Source of the DNA: Dehalococcoidia bacterium
GTDB lineage: Bacteria > Chloroflexota > Dehalococcoidia > GIF9 > AB-539-J10
Direction: 5' to 3'
Assembly: GCA_029857995.1 (NCBI GenBank)
Contig: JAOUFZ010000048.1
Span: forward strand, 1 to 9,944
Length of the DNA: 9,944 nt
Under the pieces are notes generated by a model. It did no database searches. It saw only the letters and a list, made by a program, of their open reading frames with translations, and was not told the DNA's origin. The translations under genes were made by a program, and so were the position numbers. Positions within the stretch are counted from its first letter, which is position 1. Every line of letters begins with the position of its first letter. This document shows, in pieces, positions 1-5,161 of the stretch.

Positions 1-196
1 TTGCGCCTTCACTCACTATCAACCCAGCATCGGCATTGACGTCAGCCACGATTTTGGCTTCCTTGACCTGTGTCCCGGATAGTCCCACAATAAGCAACAT
101 TGCCGGGCTTCTTACTTCAGAGACAGCGGGATGAAAACCTATGGGCGCGGTTGAAGACTTAGAAAGACTCTGCAACTTGTCTGCAAATTTGCTCAT
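1..196 (-). CDS. Unrecognised conserved-looking protein, N-terminal 65 residues (cut by window edge)
   Basis: The reading frame is open from an ATG at 196-194 to the window edge and gives 65 residues beginning MSKFADKLQSLSKSS. A hydrophobic strand-like stretch (PAMLLIVGLSG, residues 31-41) is followed by a hydrophilic helix and a second alternating segment (AGLIVSEGA), which looks like the first beta-alpha unit of a soluble alpha/beta enzyme. There is no signal peptide. An AGGGGG Shine-Dalgarno at 206-201 lies 4 nt upstream of the ATG and supports this start. The gene follows the tRNA-Thr gene on the same strand with only 10 nt between them. I do not recognise the family; the style resembles short conserved hypothetical proteins of Chloroflexota, but that is recollection only. 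Too little is visible to assign a function. Confidence 0.7.
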   Translation of the reverse strand, partial: MSKFADKLQSLSKSSTAPIGFHPAVSEVRSPAMLLIVGLSGTQVKEAKIVADVNADAGLIVSEGA

Positions 197-200
197 ATTA

Positions 201-206
201 CCCCCT
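201..206 (-). promoter_or_regulatory. Shine-Dalgarno directly abutting the tRNA 3' end
   Basis: On the minus strand the six bases after the tRNA discriminator read AGGGGG, then TAAT and the ATG of the next gene. A transcript running through the tRNA and cut at its 3' end would leave an mRNA of about 10 nt leader beginning with its own ribosome binding site. Confidence 0.6.
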
Positions 207-468
207 AGCCAGCGGTCGGATTCGAACCGACGACCGGCGGTTTACGAAACCGCTGCTCTACCCCTGAGCTACGCTGGCGTATAAACAGATTGTAGCTTTT
301 AGACTTATGAGCGTCAACATCACGCTTAACCTTAAGCAGATGTCCTACGTTTGCGCTGCTTAACAGTTCTTGACTTGGTCGTCTTTTCCCGTTCTCAACC
401 TGTGATAGATACGACGCGCTAACACCTAGTCGCCTAGCTAGTTGTCTTAATGACGCCTTGTTCTTCAC
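205..468 (-). CDS. Mini XRE-type helix-turn-helix protein whose frame runs through the tRNA gene
   Basis: A GTG start at 468-466 is preceded at 9 nt by a near-perfect Shine-Dalgarno (AAAGGAGGT), so translation initiation looks real. Residues 6-35 (SLRQLARRLGVSASYLSQVE and following NGKRRPS) are a textbook XRE/Cro helix-turn-helix, with the recognition helix around SASYLSQVENGK. The four- to five-helix fold usual for XRE domains is not completed: after residue ~45 the sequence becomes featureless, and the last 22 codons are simply the tRNA-Thr gene read in frame, giving the familiar artefact ending VVGSNPTAG. The stop TAG at 207-205 uses the tRNA discriminator base. It is therefore either a truncated repressor remnant retaining its start region, or a functional mini-regulator made from a transcript overlapping the tRNA. 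Confidence is for the HTH ORF being genuine coding ancestry, not for function. Confidence 0.55.
   Translation of the reverse strand: MKNKASLRQLARRLGVSASYLSQVENGKRRPSQELLSSANVGHLLKVKRDVDAHKSKSYNLFIRQRSSGVEQRFRKPPVVGSNPTAG
207..278 (-). tRNA. tRNA-Thr (anticodon CGT)
   Basis: The minus strand folds as a full 72-nt cloverleaf. It has a 7-bp acceptor stem GCCAGCG/CGCTGGC, a D-arm GCTC-AGGGGTA-GAGC, an anticodon stem GCGGT/ACCGC with 7-nt loop TTCGTAA (anticodon CGT, decoding ACG threonine), a 5-nt variable loop, and a T-arm GTCGG-TTCGAAT-CCGAC. The discriminator base is T and no CCA is encoded (AGG follows), so CCA must be added by nucleotidyltransferase. It sits between a small XRE-type ORF and the partial gene at 1-196, all on the same strand, which suggests a shared transcript. 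Confidence 0.97.
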
Positions 469-554
469 TCTACTCTACCTCCTTTTGTCTAAAGGAATGG
501 TTGAAAGATTCTCGTAGATAATCCTCTATCCCCAAAATCCAAATAGGTCACGGA

Positions 555-564
555 CAGGTACCTG
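555..564. promoter_or_regulatory. Perfect palindrome, possible operator upstream of the XRE-type ORF
   Basis: CAGGTACCTG is a perfect 10-bp palindrome 87-96 bp upstream of the GTG start of the minus-strand XRE-type ORF. XRE regulators commonly bind short dyads upstream of their own genes, so an operator is possible, but only the symmetry is seen; no convincing promoter boxes accompany it. Confidence 0.25.
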
Positions 565-845
565 AATATCAAGAAGGGGGTACGCCCTTTGGATTGGGCG
601 ATGGGCTCGCTCTGACCGTTGTCTATTAAGCAATACTGTACAGCGGGCTAATTTGAAAAGCACTGTGCTTAAGGATAGTGCTTCCCCTTCGCTCTATAGC
701 TTATGCTTGCCTCCTAAAATAAAGAACATGTTGAACAGGGCTTTGAAATGGTTGAGCAAAGTCAAGTCTGGTCATCTTGACTTATCATTCATATCTGTTA
801 TGCTGTAGAAGCGATTCTCATAATTAATAAGGGTGGCTTTGAACT

Positions 846-998
846 GTCACTTGTGCTTGGTCACCTAAGTGGCAGGGAGCCAATGGTGAAACCGACCTGA
901 AATATGGTCGGTCATAGTCTTGTAAAGGAATTCTTGCTCTAGTTATTAGAGGTTTTAATCTAGATATGTATGACCCCATGTCTGAGGTCGACAGGGGT
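846..998 (+). other. Cluster of four hairpins, possible structured leader or small RNA
   Basis: Four hairpins follow one another in 153 nt. GTCACTT (846-852) pairs with AAGTGGC (867-873) with one G-U pair. ACCGACC (891-897) pairs perfectly with GGTCGGT (906-912), 8-nt loop. CTCTA (937-941) pairs with TAGAG (947-951). ACCCC-A-TGTC (973-982) pairs with GACA-GGGGT (990-998) as a 9-bp helix with a single bulged A and a 7-nt loop. The cluster ends 86 nt before the exported-protein gene at 1085. The motifs do not match any riboswitch class I know. No T-tract follows any stem, so these are not simple terminators. Confidence 0.35.
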
Positions 999-1084
999 AA
1001 GCACTGCGGAATAATTTGGCAATGGTAGGTAAATAGACAAATCTTAAAGACTAATAATGAACAAGAAGAAGGAGAAGGAAATAG

Positions 1085-1516
1085 ATGAACAAATCAATCG
1101 CAGTCGGCATCCTCGTGACTTTGGTGATTGGTTTAATTGTTGCTGTACCACTCTTTGCTAAAAGCCGACCAGGTGGTGTAGGAACAGTATTCGAATCTGA
1201 CCTGTTTGCTCCTGGACCCGAATCTTTTGACTTGGAAAAGGGTGAAGTTTGGATTAGAGAGGACGGAACCTTCAAGGTCGAAGTAGAGGGTATAACCTTT
1301 GAGGGCGAAATCGTTGAAGATGACGCATTACCTGTTGAATTGCTCGACCTACTGTCATACAACTCCTATAACCTCGGAGACATGGACATCATAGACGGAG
1401 AAGGCATGATTGAAGGTTGCCTCTATGATTATGGTGTTCCAGAAGGTAATATTATGCCTATTGTCGTTATAGATGAAGCCTTCCTTAGTGGGTGCTACGT
1501 TCCCTCTGCGCCTTAA
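1085..1516 (+). CDS. Small acidic exported or membrane-anchored protein, unknown function
   Basis: The product is 143 residues. A short basic start (MNKS) precedes a hydrophobic segment at residues 5-25 (AVGILVTLVIGLIVAVPLFA) that ends before KSRPGG, fitting either a signal peptide or an uncleaved N-terminal anchor; the bulk would be outside the membrane. The remaining ~118 residues are strongly acidic and beta-like (KGEVWIREDGTFKVEVEGITF, residues ~52-72, looks like two paired strands). There are only two cysteines, at 112 and 137, which could form a disulfide. AAGGAG and AAGGA sit upstream of the ATG in a purine-rich leader. It is a single-gene unit: the hairpin cluster lies upstream and a terminator follows. 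I recognise no family. Confidence 0.75.
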   Translation: MNKSIAVGILVTLVIGLIVAVPLFAKSRPGGVGTVFESDLFAPGPESFDLEKGEVWIREDGTFKVEVEGITFEGEIVEDDALPVELLDLLSYNSYNLGDMDIIDGEGMIEGCLYDYGVPEGNIMPIVVIDEAFLSGCYVPSAP

Positions 1517-1547
1517 GCACAACTGGTTATAACGGAGGAATTGCTTA

Positions 1548-1583
1548 AAAGGGAGCCTCTTCGGATACTCCTTTCCTCTTTTT
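1548..1583 (+). terminator. Rho-independent terminator after the exported-protein gene
   Basis: About 30 nt after the stop codon, AAAGGGAG and CTCCTTT pair around an inner TC-TTCG-GA tetraloop hairpin, with a small internal mismatch. The stem is followed by CCTCTTTTTATT. An additional inverted repeat TTAAGCA/TGCTTAA (1513-1519/1542-1548) encloses the interval between the stop codon and this stem. Confidence 0.65.
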
Positions 1584-1918
1584 ATTCTATAGCTAGCCTA
1601 ATTCGTCTACGAGCCAACATCTTCGTGGCCAGGCTTTGCTAGCACCAGTGCCCCTAGGGCATACTCCCTATCAAAGCCTCAAGCTATGCTCAAACTTCAC
1701 CGAAAACTGTTCTCATTGTTGCTCCGTTAGATTCAGGCTACACCTGGAGAATTGGCGTAAATTTGGCGTAAAACTGTTTGGCAAGGACTGGGACATGATG
1801 GGACTTCACGCACAAAACAGGGTTTTGGGCGTGTTTGCCTAGTTTTGCCGCAAACGAAGCTAAAATATGCCCTATTGTTGTGACCATGCCAATAGGTTGC
1901 AGTGTCCAAGACATACTA
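1584..1918. other. About 335 bp with no supportable gene
   Basis: I see no gene here. An open frame at 1636-1842 has no ribosome binding site and no recognisable protein pattern. The stretch contains a short imperfect tandem duplication (TTGGCGTAAA twice near 1754-1775), a hairpin CAAAAC-AGG-GTTTTG near 1813-1827, and at 1878-1891 a 14-base stretch (TTGTGACCATGCCA) that recurs exactly at 8899-8912. Confidence 0.4.
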
Positions 1919-1920
1919 TC

Positions 1921-1953
1921 GGACTAACGAGTCACAAAACTGACTTTTGTTAC
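1921..1953 (+). repeat. Dispersed palindromic repeat, copy 1
   Basis: CTAACGAG is followed by a hairpin ACAAAA-CTGAC-TTTTGT and then TAC. Related sequences occur at 4521-4550 (same strand) and 7795-7825 (opposite strand), and a partial relative at 2840-2862. This copy lies just upstream of the promoter for the gene at 2022. Confidence 0.5.
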
Positions 1954-1965
1954 ACCCCACCATGA

Positions 1966-1994
1966 TTGACAGGCCAGAAGCTATGAGATAGGCT
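1966..1994 (+). promoter_or_regulatory. Sigma-70-type promoter for the crotonase at 2022
   Basis: A perfect -35 TTGACA (1966-1971) is separated by 17 bp from TAGGCT (1989-1994). Transcription would begin near 2001, giving a ~20-nt leader that holds AGGAGGAG (2008-2015) ahead of the ATG. The promoters of the FecR lipoprotein and the hydrolase in this window have the same TTGACA-17-TANNCT layout. Confidence 0.5.
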
Positions 1995-2021
1995 TAGTTT
2001 CACTGTCAGGAGGAGTCAATA

Positions 2022-2723
2022 ATGGGTATGTATGAATATAGGCTGGATGAACAAGTGGCTTTACTTACCATGAATGAGAACAAATTCAATATAAACTCCG
2101 TTACCGAATTTCTATCAGTGCTGAACGAAATAGAAAAGGATACGGATGCTAAGGCATTGATAGTTAGGTCAAGCGACGAGAAGATATGGTCCACCGGCCT
2201 AGACCTTGAATGGCTATTGCCACTTGTTCAGAAAGGCGAAAGAGGTATCACAGATGTTTTCACCGCAAAACTGAATGAACTCTTTAAGATGATGCTTTTC
2301 TATCCTATGATTACTGTTGGTGCGATTACAGGCCACGCCTTTGCGGGCGGAGCCGTGCTGGCATGTTGTTTCGATTTCCGCTTCATGAGGAAAGGTCGTG
2401 GATATCTTTGCTTTCCCGAGGTGAACCTCGGCATACCATTACTGCCCAGCTTCACGGCCTTGATGAAGAAAGCTATACCAATGGATTTAGTGGAAGATAT
2501 GCAGCTCACTGCAAGGAAACTGACTGCTGAGGAGTGCGAAGCACGCCATATTATAGTGAAAGCCTGCAGTATGGACGAACTAATGAGTGAAGCGATATCC
2601 TTTGCCAAGGGACTGAACAAGGAAAGACCGATAGTTACTAAATTGAAGAATGTGATGCATAGGGATATATTGAGAATCATGGAGGTTGAGGACCCTGTTG
2701 CCTTGAAATCATGGTTTGGCTAA
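2022..2723 (+). CDS. Crotonase-fold protein, enoyl-CoA isomerase-like
   Basis: The 233-residue product belongs to the enoyl-CoA hydratase/isomerase superfamily, which stabilises CoA-thioester enolates in an oxyanion hole. Visible marks are the first oxyanion segment WSTGLDLEWL (56-65), the second GHAFAGGAVLACCFDFRF (104-121) and FPEVNLGIPLL (131-141). The position of the hydratase Glu144 (rat numbering) is Val112, while the Glu164 position is kept as Glu133. A single glutamate at that site is the pattern of delta3,delta2-enoyl-CoA isomerases, so isomerisation of unsaturated acyl-CoA is more likely than hydration. The chain is slightly short (usual ~250-260) because the C-terminal helices are reduced. 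AGGAGG lies 8 nt upstream of the ATG and a promoter lies just before it. It is a single-gene unit, convergent with rlmN. Confidence 0.85.
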   Translation: MGMYEYRLDEQVALLTMNENKFNINSVTEFLSVLNEIEKDTDAKALIVRSSDEKIWSTGLDLEWLLPLVQKGERGITDVFTAKLNELFKMMLFYPMITVGAITGHAFAGGAVLACCFDFRFMRKGRGYLCFPEVNLGIPLLPSFTALMKKAIPMDLVEDMQLTARKLTAEECEARHIIVKACSMDELMSEAISFAKGLNKERPIVTKLKNVMHRDILRIMEVEDPVALKSWFG

Positions 2724-2839
2724 TGAGCCTTCGGAAACATTGTGTATTAAAACACTAGCCAATACTTGGATGTTACGGCCAACAAAACATTGATAATGAA
2801 AGTGGCCCAAAATGTTCACTAAATATCACAAATGCCTGG

Positions 2840-2862
2840 ATTGTTACCTCTAGCGTAACAAT
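2840..2862. repeat. 8-bp perfect inverted repeat in the convergent spacer
   Basis: ATTGTTAC and GTAACAAT pair perfectly around a 7-nt loop CTCTAGC. It lies between the end of the crotonase gene and the end of rlmN. TTGTTACCTC is shared with the palindromic repeat near 7811-7820, so it may be a diverged relative. There is no T-tract, so a terminator role is not supported. Confidence 0.4.
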
Positions 2863-2933
2863 ACGTCAGAATGTGTAGCGATACATGTAGACACAGACCG
2901 GAGAACGCCCGATATTAAGCCTGTGTTCCTGTC

Positions 2934-2982
2934 CTCTAAAGCGTGGCCTAGCCTAGATTCACTGGTGAGTGATGCTTTAGAG
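2934..2982 (-). other. Inverted repeat spanning the rlmN stop codon
   Basis: CTCTAAAGC (2934-2942) and GCTTTAGAG (2974-2982) are a perfect 9-bp inverted repeat, and the right arm contains the rlmN stop codon. Inside it TCACT-GGTG-AGTGA (2959-2972) forms a second small stem. In the rlmN transcript this makes a stem-loop over the end of the message. No U-run follows, so an mRNA-stabilising hairpin or a Rho-linked end is as likely as an intrinsic terminator. Confidence 0.4.
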
Positions 2983-4050
2983 AGATAACTCGTTAAATAC
3001 TGCTCCCGTTATCCGCTGCCGCAACTGCCCGCAGGCGGCATCAATATCTGGACCCCGTTGAACCCGCTGCGTAACCTGGATGCCTGCACTGCTCAGGACT
3101 TCGCGGAAAGCGCGGATGCCTTTCGGCGACGGGTCGTGGAAGCCGAGTCCATGGATGGAGTTGTACGGAATCAAGTTCACATGGCAGTTCAGCCCGTGTA
3201 GCAAACTCGTCAATTCACGCGCTTCTGCGATTCTATCGTTGACTCCACCAAGCAAGCAATATTCGAATGTCACCCGGCGGCCGGTTTGCTGCACGTACTC
3301 GTGGCAGGCATCTATAATCTCAGCGACACTCCACTTGACCATGCTAGGGATGAGCTGCCAGCGTAGGTCATCTGTAGGGGCGTGGAGAGACACAGCCAAG
3401 GTGATCTGCAATTTTTCCTGCGCCAACCTACGGATACCGGGAACAAAGCCGACGGTACTCAGTGTCAGATGCCTCATGGCAATATCCAATTCCCTGTTCA
3501 GCAACTGTATCGCCTTCACAGTCGCCGCATAGTTAAGTAGCGGCTCTCCCATACCCATGAAGGTGATATGGTCAATACGGCAGCTACGCTTATCAATTTG
3601 CGATGAGTAATTTTGCGCTTCTTCCTGCACTGCCAGTGCCTGACCCACAATCTCTCCCGCCGTGAGGTTACGGGTATAGCCACTCAGTCCAGTGGCGCAA
3701 AAGATGCAGCCCACGGGGCAGCCTACCTGTGTAGACAGACAACAACTGAAACGGTCTGCGTAGGGCAAGCCTACGGTTTCCACTCTCGCACCATCACACA
3801 TCACCACCAACAGCTTCGCTGTTCCATCCCGGCTGTGCTGCACAGTGACTACTCGGGAGCGACCGACCTCATATTTCTTCTTCATTTGCACGCAGAGTGT
3901 ATCGGGCAGATTGGTCATCTCTTCGAACGTGCGTGCCCCACGCCGGTAGACCCACTCTGCTAGCTGGTTGCCTCGATACGCTGGTTCGCCCTCTTCCTGT
4001 ACCAGCACACGCAGTTCTTCTGTGTTCAATCCTAGGAGTGCAATTAGCAT
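2977..4050 (-). CDS. rlmN: Dual-specificity 23S rRNA A2503 / tRNA A37 C2-methyltransferase RlmN
   Basis: The 357-residue product is a radical-SAM methyltransferase that adds a methyl group to C2 of adenine 2503 in 23S rRNA and, in several bacteria, adenine 37 of some tRNAs. The N-terminal helical domain (residues 1-60) has the family EPAYRGNQLAEWVY motif. The 4Fe-4S cluster motif is Cys111-x3-Cys115-x2-Cys118 (GCPVGCIFC). Cys104 matches the E. coli Cys118 that resolves the intermediate, and Cys340 in DAACGQL matches the methyl-carrying Cys355. GMGEP, around residue 166, is the usual SAM-binding motif. All catalytic residues are present and the length is typical, so it should be active. The start is the ATG at 4050-4048, with a weak TAGGTAGG upstream. 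It is transcribed alone, convergent with the crotonase gene. Confidence 0.96.
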   Translation of the reverse strand: MLIALLGLNTEELRVLVQEEGEPAYRGNQLAEWVYRRGARTFEEMTNLPDTLCVQMKKKYEVGRSRVVTVQHSRDGTAKLLVVMCDGARVETVGLPYADRFSCCLSTQVGCPVGCIFCATGLSGYTRNLTAGEIVGQALAVQEEAQNYSSQIDKRSCRIDHITFMGMGEPLLNYAATVKAIQLLNRELDIAMRHLTLSTVGFVPGIRRLAQEKLQITLAVSLHAPTDDLRWQLIPSMVKWSVAEIIDACHEYVQQTGRRVTFEYCLLGGVNDRIAEARELTSLLHGLNCHVNLIPYNSIHGLGFHDPSPKGIRAFREVLSSAGIQVTQRVQRGPDIDAACGQLRQRITGAVFNELSL

Positions 4051-4519
4051 GGCCTACCTATAACCCTACACATTGTCTTCAAGTAATTATGTCAAAGGAC
4101 GCGGAGGTAAACAAGCATGCTGAAGGCGTCATGCGCTACATGGTACGGAAGATAGGCAAAGATAAGGCGTGTAGGGAATCAATGCAAGTTAACAAAAAGC
4201 CAGATTGTGTATTCGAGATTTAGTTCCTAGTTCTGCTTCAGTTTCGACTATATCCAGTTTGGCATCCACTCGAATTGGTAATGCTTATGTTTCAACTTCT
4301 ATAGCTACTTCTGTTTCTACCACTGCTGCTACTTCTACGAATTCTAGTTCTACCTCTATACCTACTTCTACGTCCTTCTTCCTCACCTACTTCTACGGTG
4401 ATTCTAAGTTTCAAGTGCTTCCTCTCTTTTAGCTACAGTTCCGAGTAGAAGCATAGAGCCGTAGAAGTTGGAACCTGGAACTGGAACAAGGTAGTAAATC
4501 TTGCAAGCATCGCATACCT
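4051..4519. repeat. Gene-free spacer with low-complexity CTACTTCTA-type DNA (4230-4440)
   Basis: From about 4230 to 4440 the plus strand is strongly pyrimidine-rich and built from degenerate TCTACT/ACTTCTA units such as GCTACTTCTACGAATTCTAG. One frame would read as a Ser/Thr-rich chain, but no ribosome binding site precedes it, so I do not call a gene. ACTTCTACGG (4389-4398) recurs as its exact reverse complement CCGTAGAAGT (4459-4468), so the block ends in a 10-bp inverted repeat with a 60-nt spacer. Nearby AGTTCC and GGAACT elements add more dyads. A 44-codon frame at 4089-4223 lacks a ribosome binding site and resembles nothing I know. Confidence 0.5.
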
Positions 4520-4520
4520 G

Positions 4521-4550
4521 ACTATTAGGTCACAAAACGATGATTTGTTA
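4521..4550 (+). repeat. Dispersed palindromic repeat, copy 2
   Basis: ACTATTAGGTCACAAAAC followed by GATGATTTGTTA matches copy 1 (1923-1952) in order and spacing: a CTANNNG(A/G)G lead, then TCACAAAAC, a short loop and an TTTGTTA arm. ACAAA and TTTGT form the stem. Its right end coincides with the beginning of the open gene remnant that leads into the phosphoesterase gene. Confidence 0.4.
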
Positions 4551-4669
4551 GGCAAGAAAAGACAATAGGAGCCGGTGAAGCGCGCTTGCGTGAGTATCTT
4601 ACCCCGCTTTTGGCGCTGGATGATAGACTAGTAATTGAAATTAGAAAAGGCAAGCCGCATTCAAAATGA
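4544..4669 (+). pseudogene. 3' tail of a lost gene, ATGA-coupled to the phosphoesterase gene
   Basis: A frame without a proper start runs 41 codons from just after an in-frame stop (4541-4543) and ends at TGA 4667-4669, which overlaps the phosphoesterase ATG as ATGA. The residues look protein-like: GAGEARLREYLTPLLALDDR followed by LVIEIRKGKPHSK, a helix then an amphipathic strand with a basic tail. The ATGA overlap is typical of translationally coupled operon partners. The upstream part is missing and is replaced by palindromic repeat copy 2, so this is probably the C-terminus of a truncated former partner. Its family is not recognisable. It could alternatively be a tiny gene starting at a TTG (the codon after GCGCGC, around 4588). 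Confidence 0.4.
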
Positions 4670-5031
4670 GTCGATTTGTAGTCCAGAAACACTATGCAAC
4701 TCGTCTACACTATGATTTCCGATTGGAGATGGAAGGTGTACTCAAGAGTTGGGCCGTGCCAAAAGGCCCTCCTACCGAGTCCGGTATTCGAAGGTTGGCC
4801 GTTCAGGTAGATGATCATCCAGTGAGTTACATAGATTTTGAAGGAGACATCGCCGAAGGTTTGTACGGTGCTGGCAAGGTCGAAATCTGGGACAGAGGTG
4901 AATATGAACTCCAACAAAAGGAGCCCGATCTGTTAACATTCACGCTTCATGGAGATAAACTGGAAGGGGAGTATGCTCTGGTTCACACGGGTGCCAAGAA
5001 TTGGCTCCTGTTAAAGAGAAAAGAGCGATAG
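4666..5031 (+). CDS. Stand-alone LigD-type DNA 3'-phosphoesterase
   Basis: The 121-residue product is a complete phosphoesterase (PE) domain of the kind fused to polymerase and ligase domains in DNA ligase D. PE trims 3'-ribonucleosides and 3'-phosphates from DNA ends during end repair. Comparing with Pseudomonas LigD-PE, the metal and phosphate ligands are all present: His9, His15, Asp17 and Arg19 in QKHYATRLHYDFRLE correspond to His42, His48, Asp50 and Arg52, and His51 in VDDHPVSY corresponds to His84. WAVPKGP (29-35), FEGDIAEGLYGAG (58-70) and WLLLKRK are further family signatures. No ligase, polymerase or Ku gene is visible nearby, so it is free-standing, as in some archaea and bacteria. 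The ATG overlaps the stop of a gene remnant; no good Shine-Dalgarno stands before it, suggesting it once relied on coupling. Confidence 0.93.
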   Translation: MSRFVVQKHYATRLHYDFRLEMEGVLKSWAVPKGPPTESGIRRLAVQVDDHPVSYIDFEGDIAEGLYGAGKVEIWDRGEYELQQKEPDLLTFTLHGDKLEGEYALVHTGAKNWLLLKRKER

Positions 5032-5161
5032 CAGATACAAGATAACAAGACTGAGGCGGAAATCAAACCGTAAACCGATACGGTTAGAGCCTGCGGACAC
5101 AATCTGGCTAAATGTTACCTACAGGGACTCATATCTTCTGAGTGAGTGTGTAAGGATGGCC
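5032..5161. other. Convergent spacer with two small inverted repeats
   Basis: Between the convergent phosphoesterase and hydrolase genes lie AACCGT/ACGGTT (5066-5071/5080-5085, 8-nt loop) and ACTCA/TGAGT (5127-5131/5139-5143, 7-nt loop). Neither is followed by a T-run in either direction, so a terminator call is weak. Confidence 0.3.

Larger units (their letters stand above)
469..1084. other. 616 bp without a gene; hairpin-rich
   Basis: No ORF with a credible start lies here on either strand. The stretch holds a perfect 10-bp palindrome CAGGTACCTG (555-564) and several exact inverted repeats: CGCCC/GGGCG (583-587/596-600); AAGCAC-T-GTGCTT (658-670), whose left arm can alternatively pair with AGTGCTT at 677-683; AAGTCAAG/CTTGACTT (759-766/776-783); and the cluster at 846-998 listed separately. 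The last ~30 nt before 1085 are purine-rich and carry the ribosome binding site of the next gene. Confidence 0.5.

Noticed and set aside
205..278. Conserved protein C-terminus ending VVGSNPTAG
   Set aside because: This string is the well-known translation artefact of a tRNA gene, here tRNA-Thr.
846..998. Known riboswitch (cobalamin, TPP or c-di-GMP) before the gene at 1085
   Set aside because: Some short strings look similar (for example CTGAG, GCCAATGGTGAAA), but the conserved cores and their order do not fit any of these classes.
1636..1842. Open frame of 68 codons as a gene
   Set aside because: No ribosome binding site, odd Cys/His/Trp-rich composition and no neighbouring operon context; most likely chance.
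3080..3963. Plus-strand open frames opposite rlmN
   Set aside because: rlmN is complete with all catalytic cysteines; the opposite frames have no initiation signals and are its shadow.
4089..4223. 44-codon ORF beginning MSKDAEVNKHAEG
   Set aside because: Reads somewhat protein-like but has no Shine-Dalgarno, no recognisable pattern and lies in the leader region of rlmN; not enough to call.
4205..4432. Ser/Thr-rich protein
   Set aside because: The composition comes directly from the CTACTTCTA repeat units; the start is a TTG without a ribosome site.
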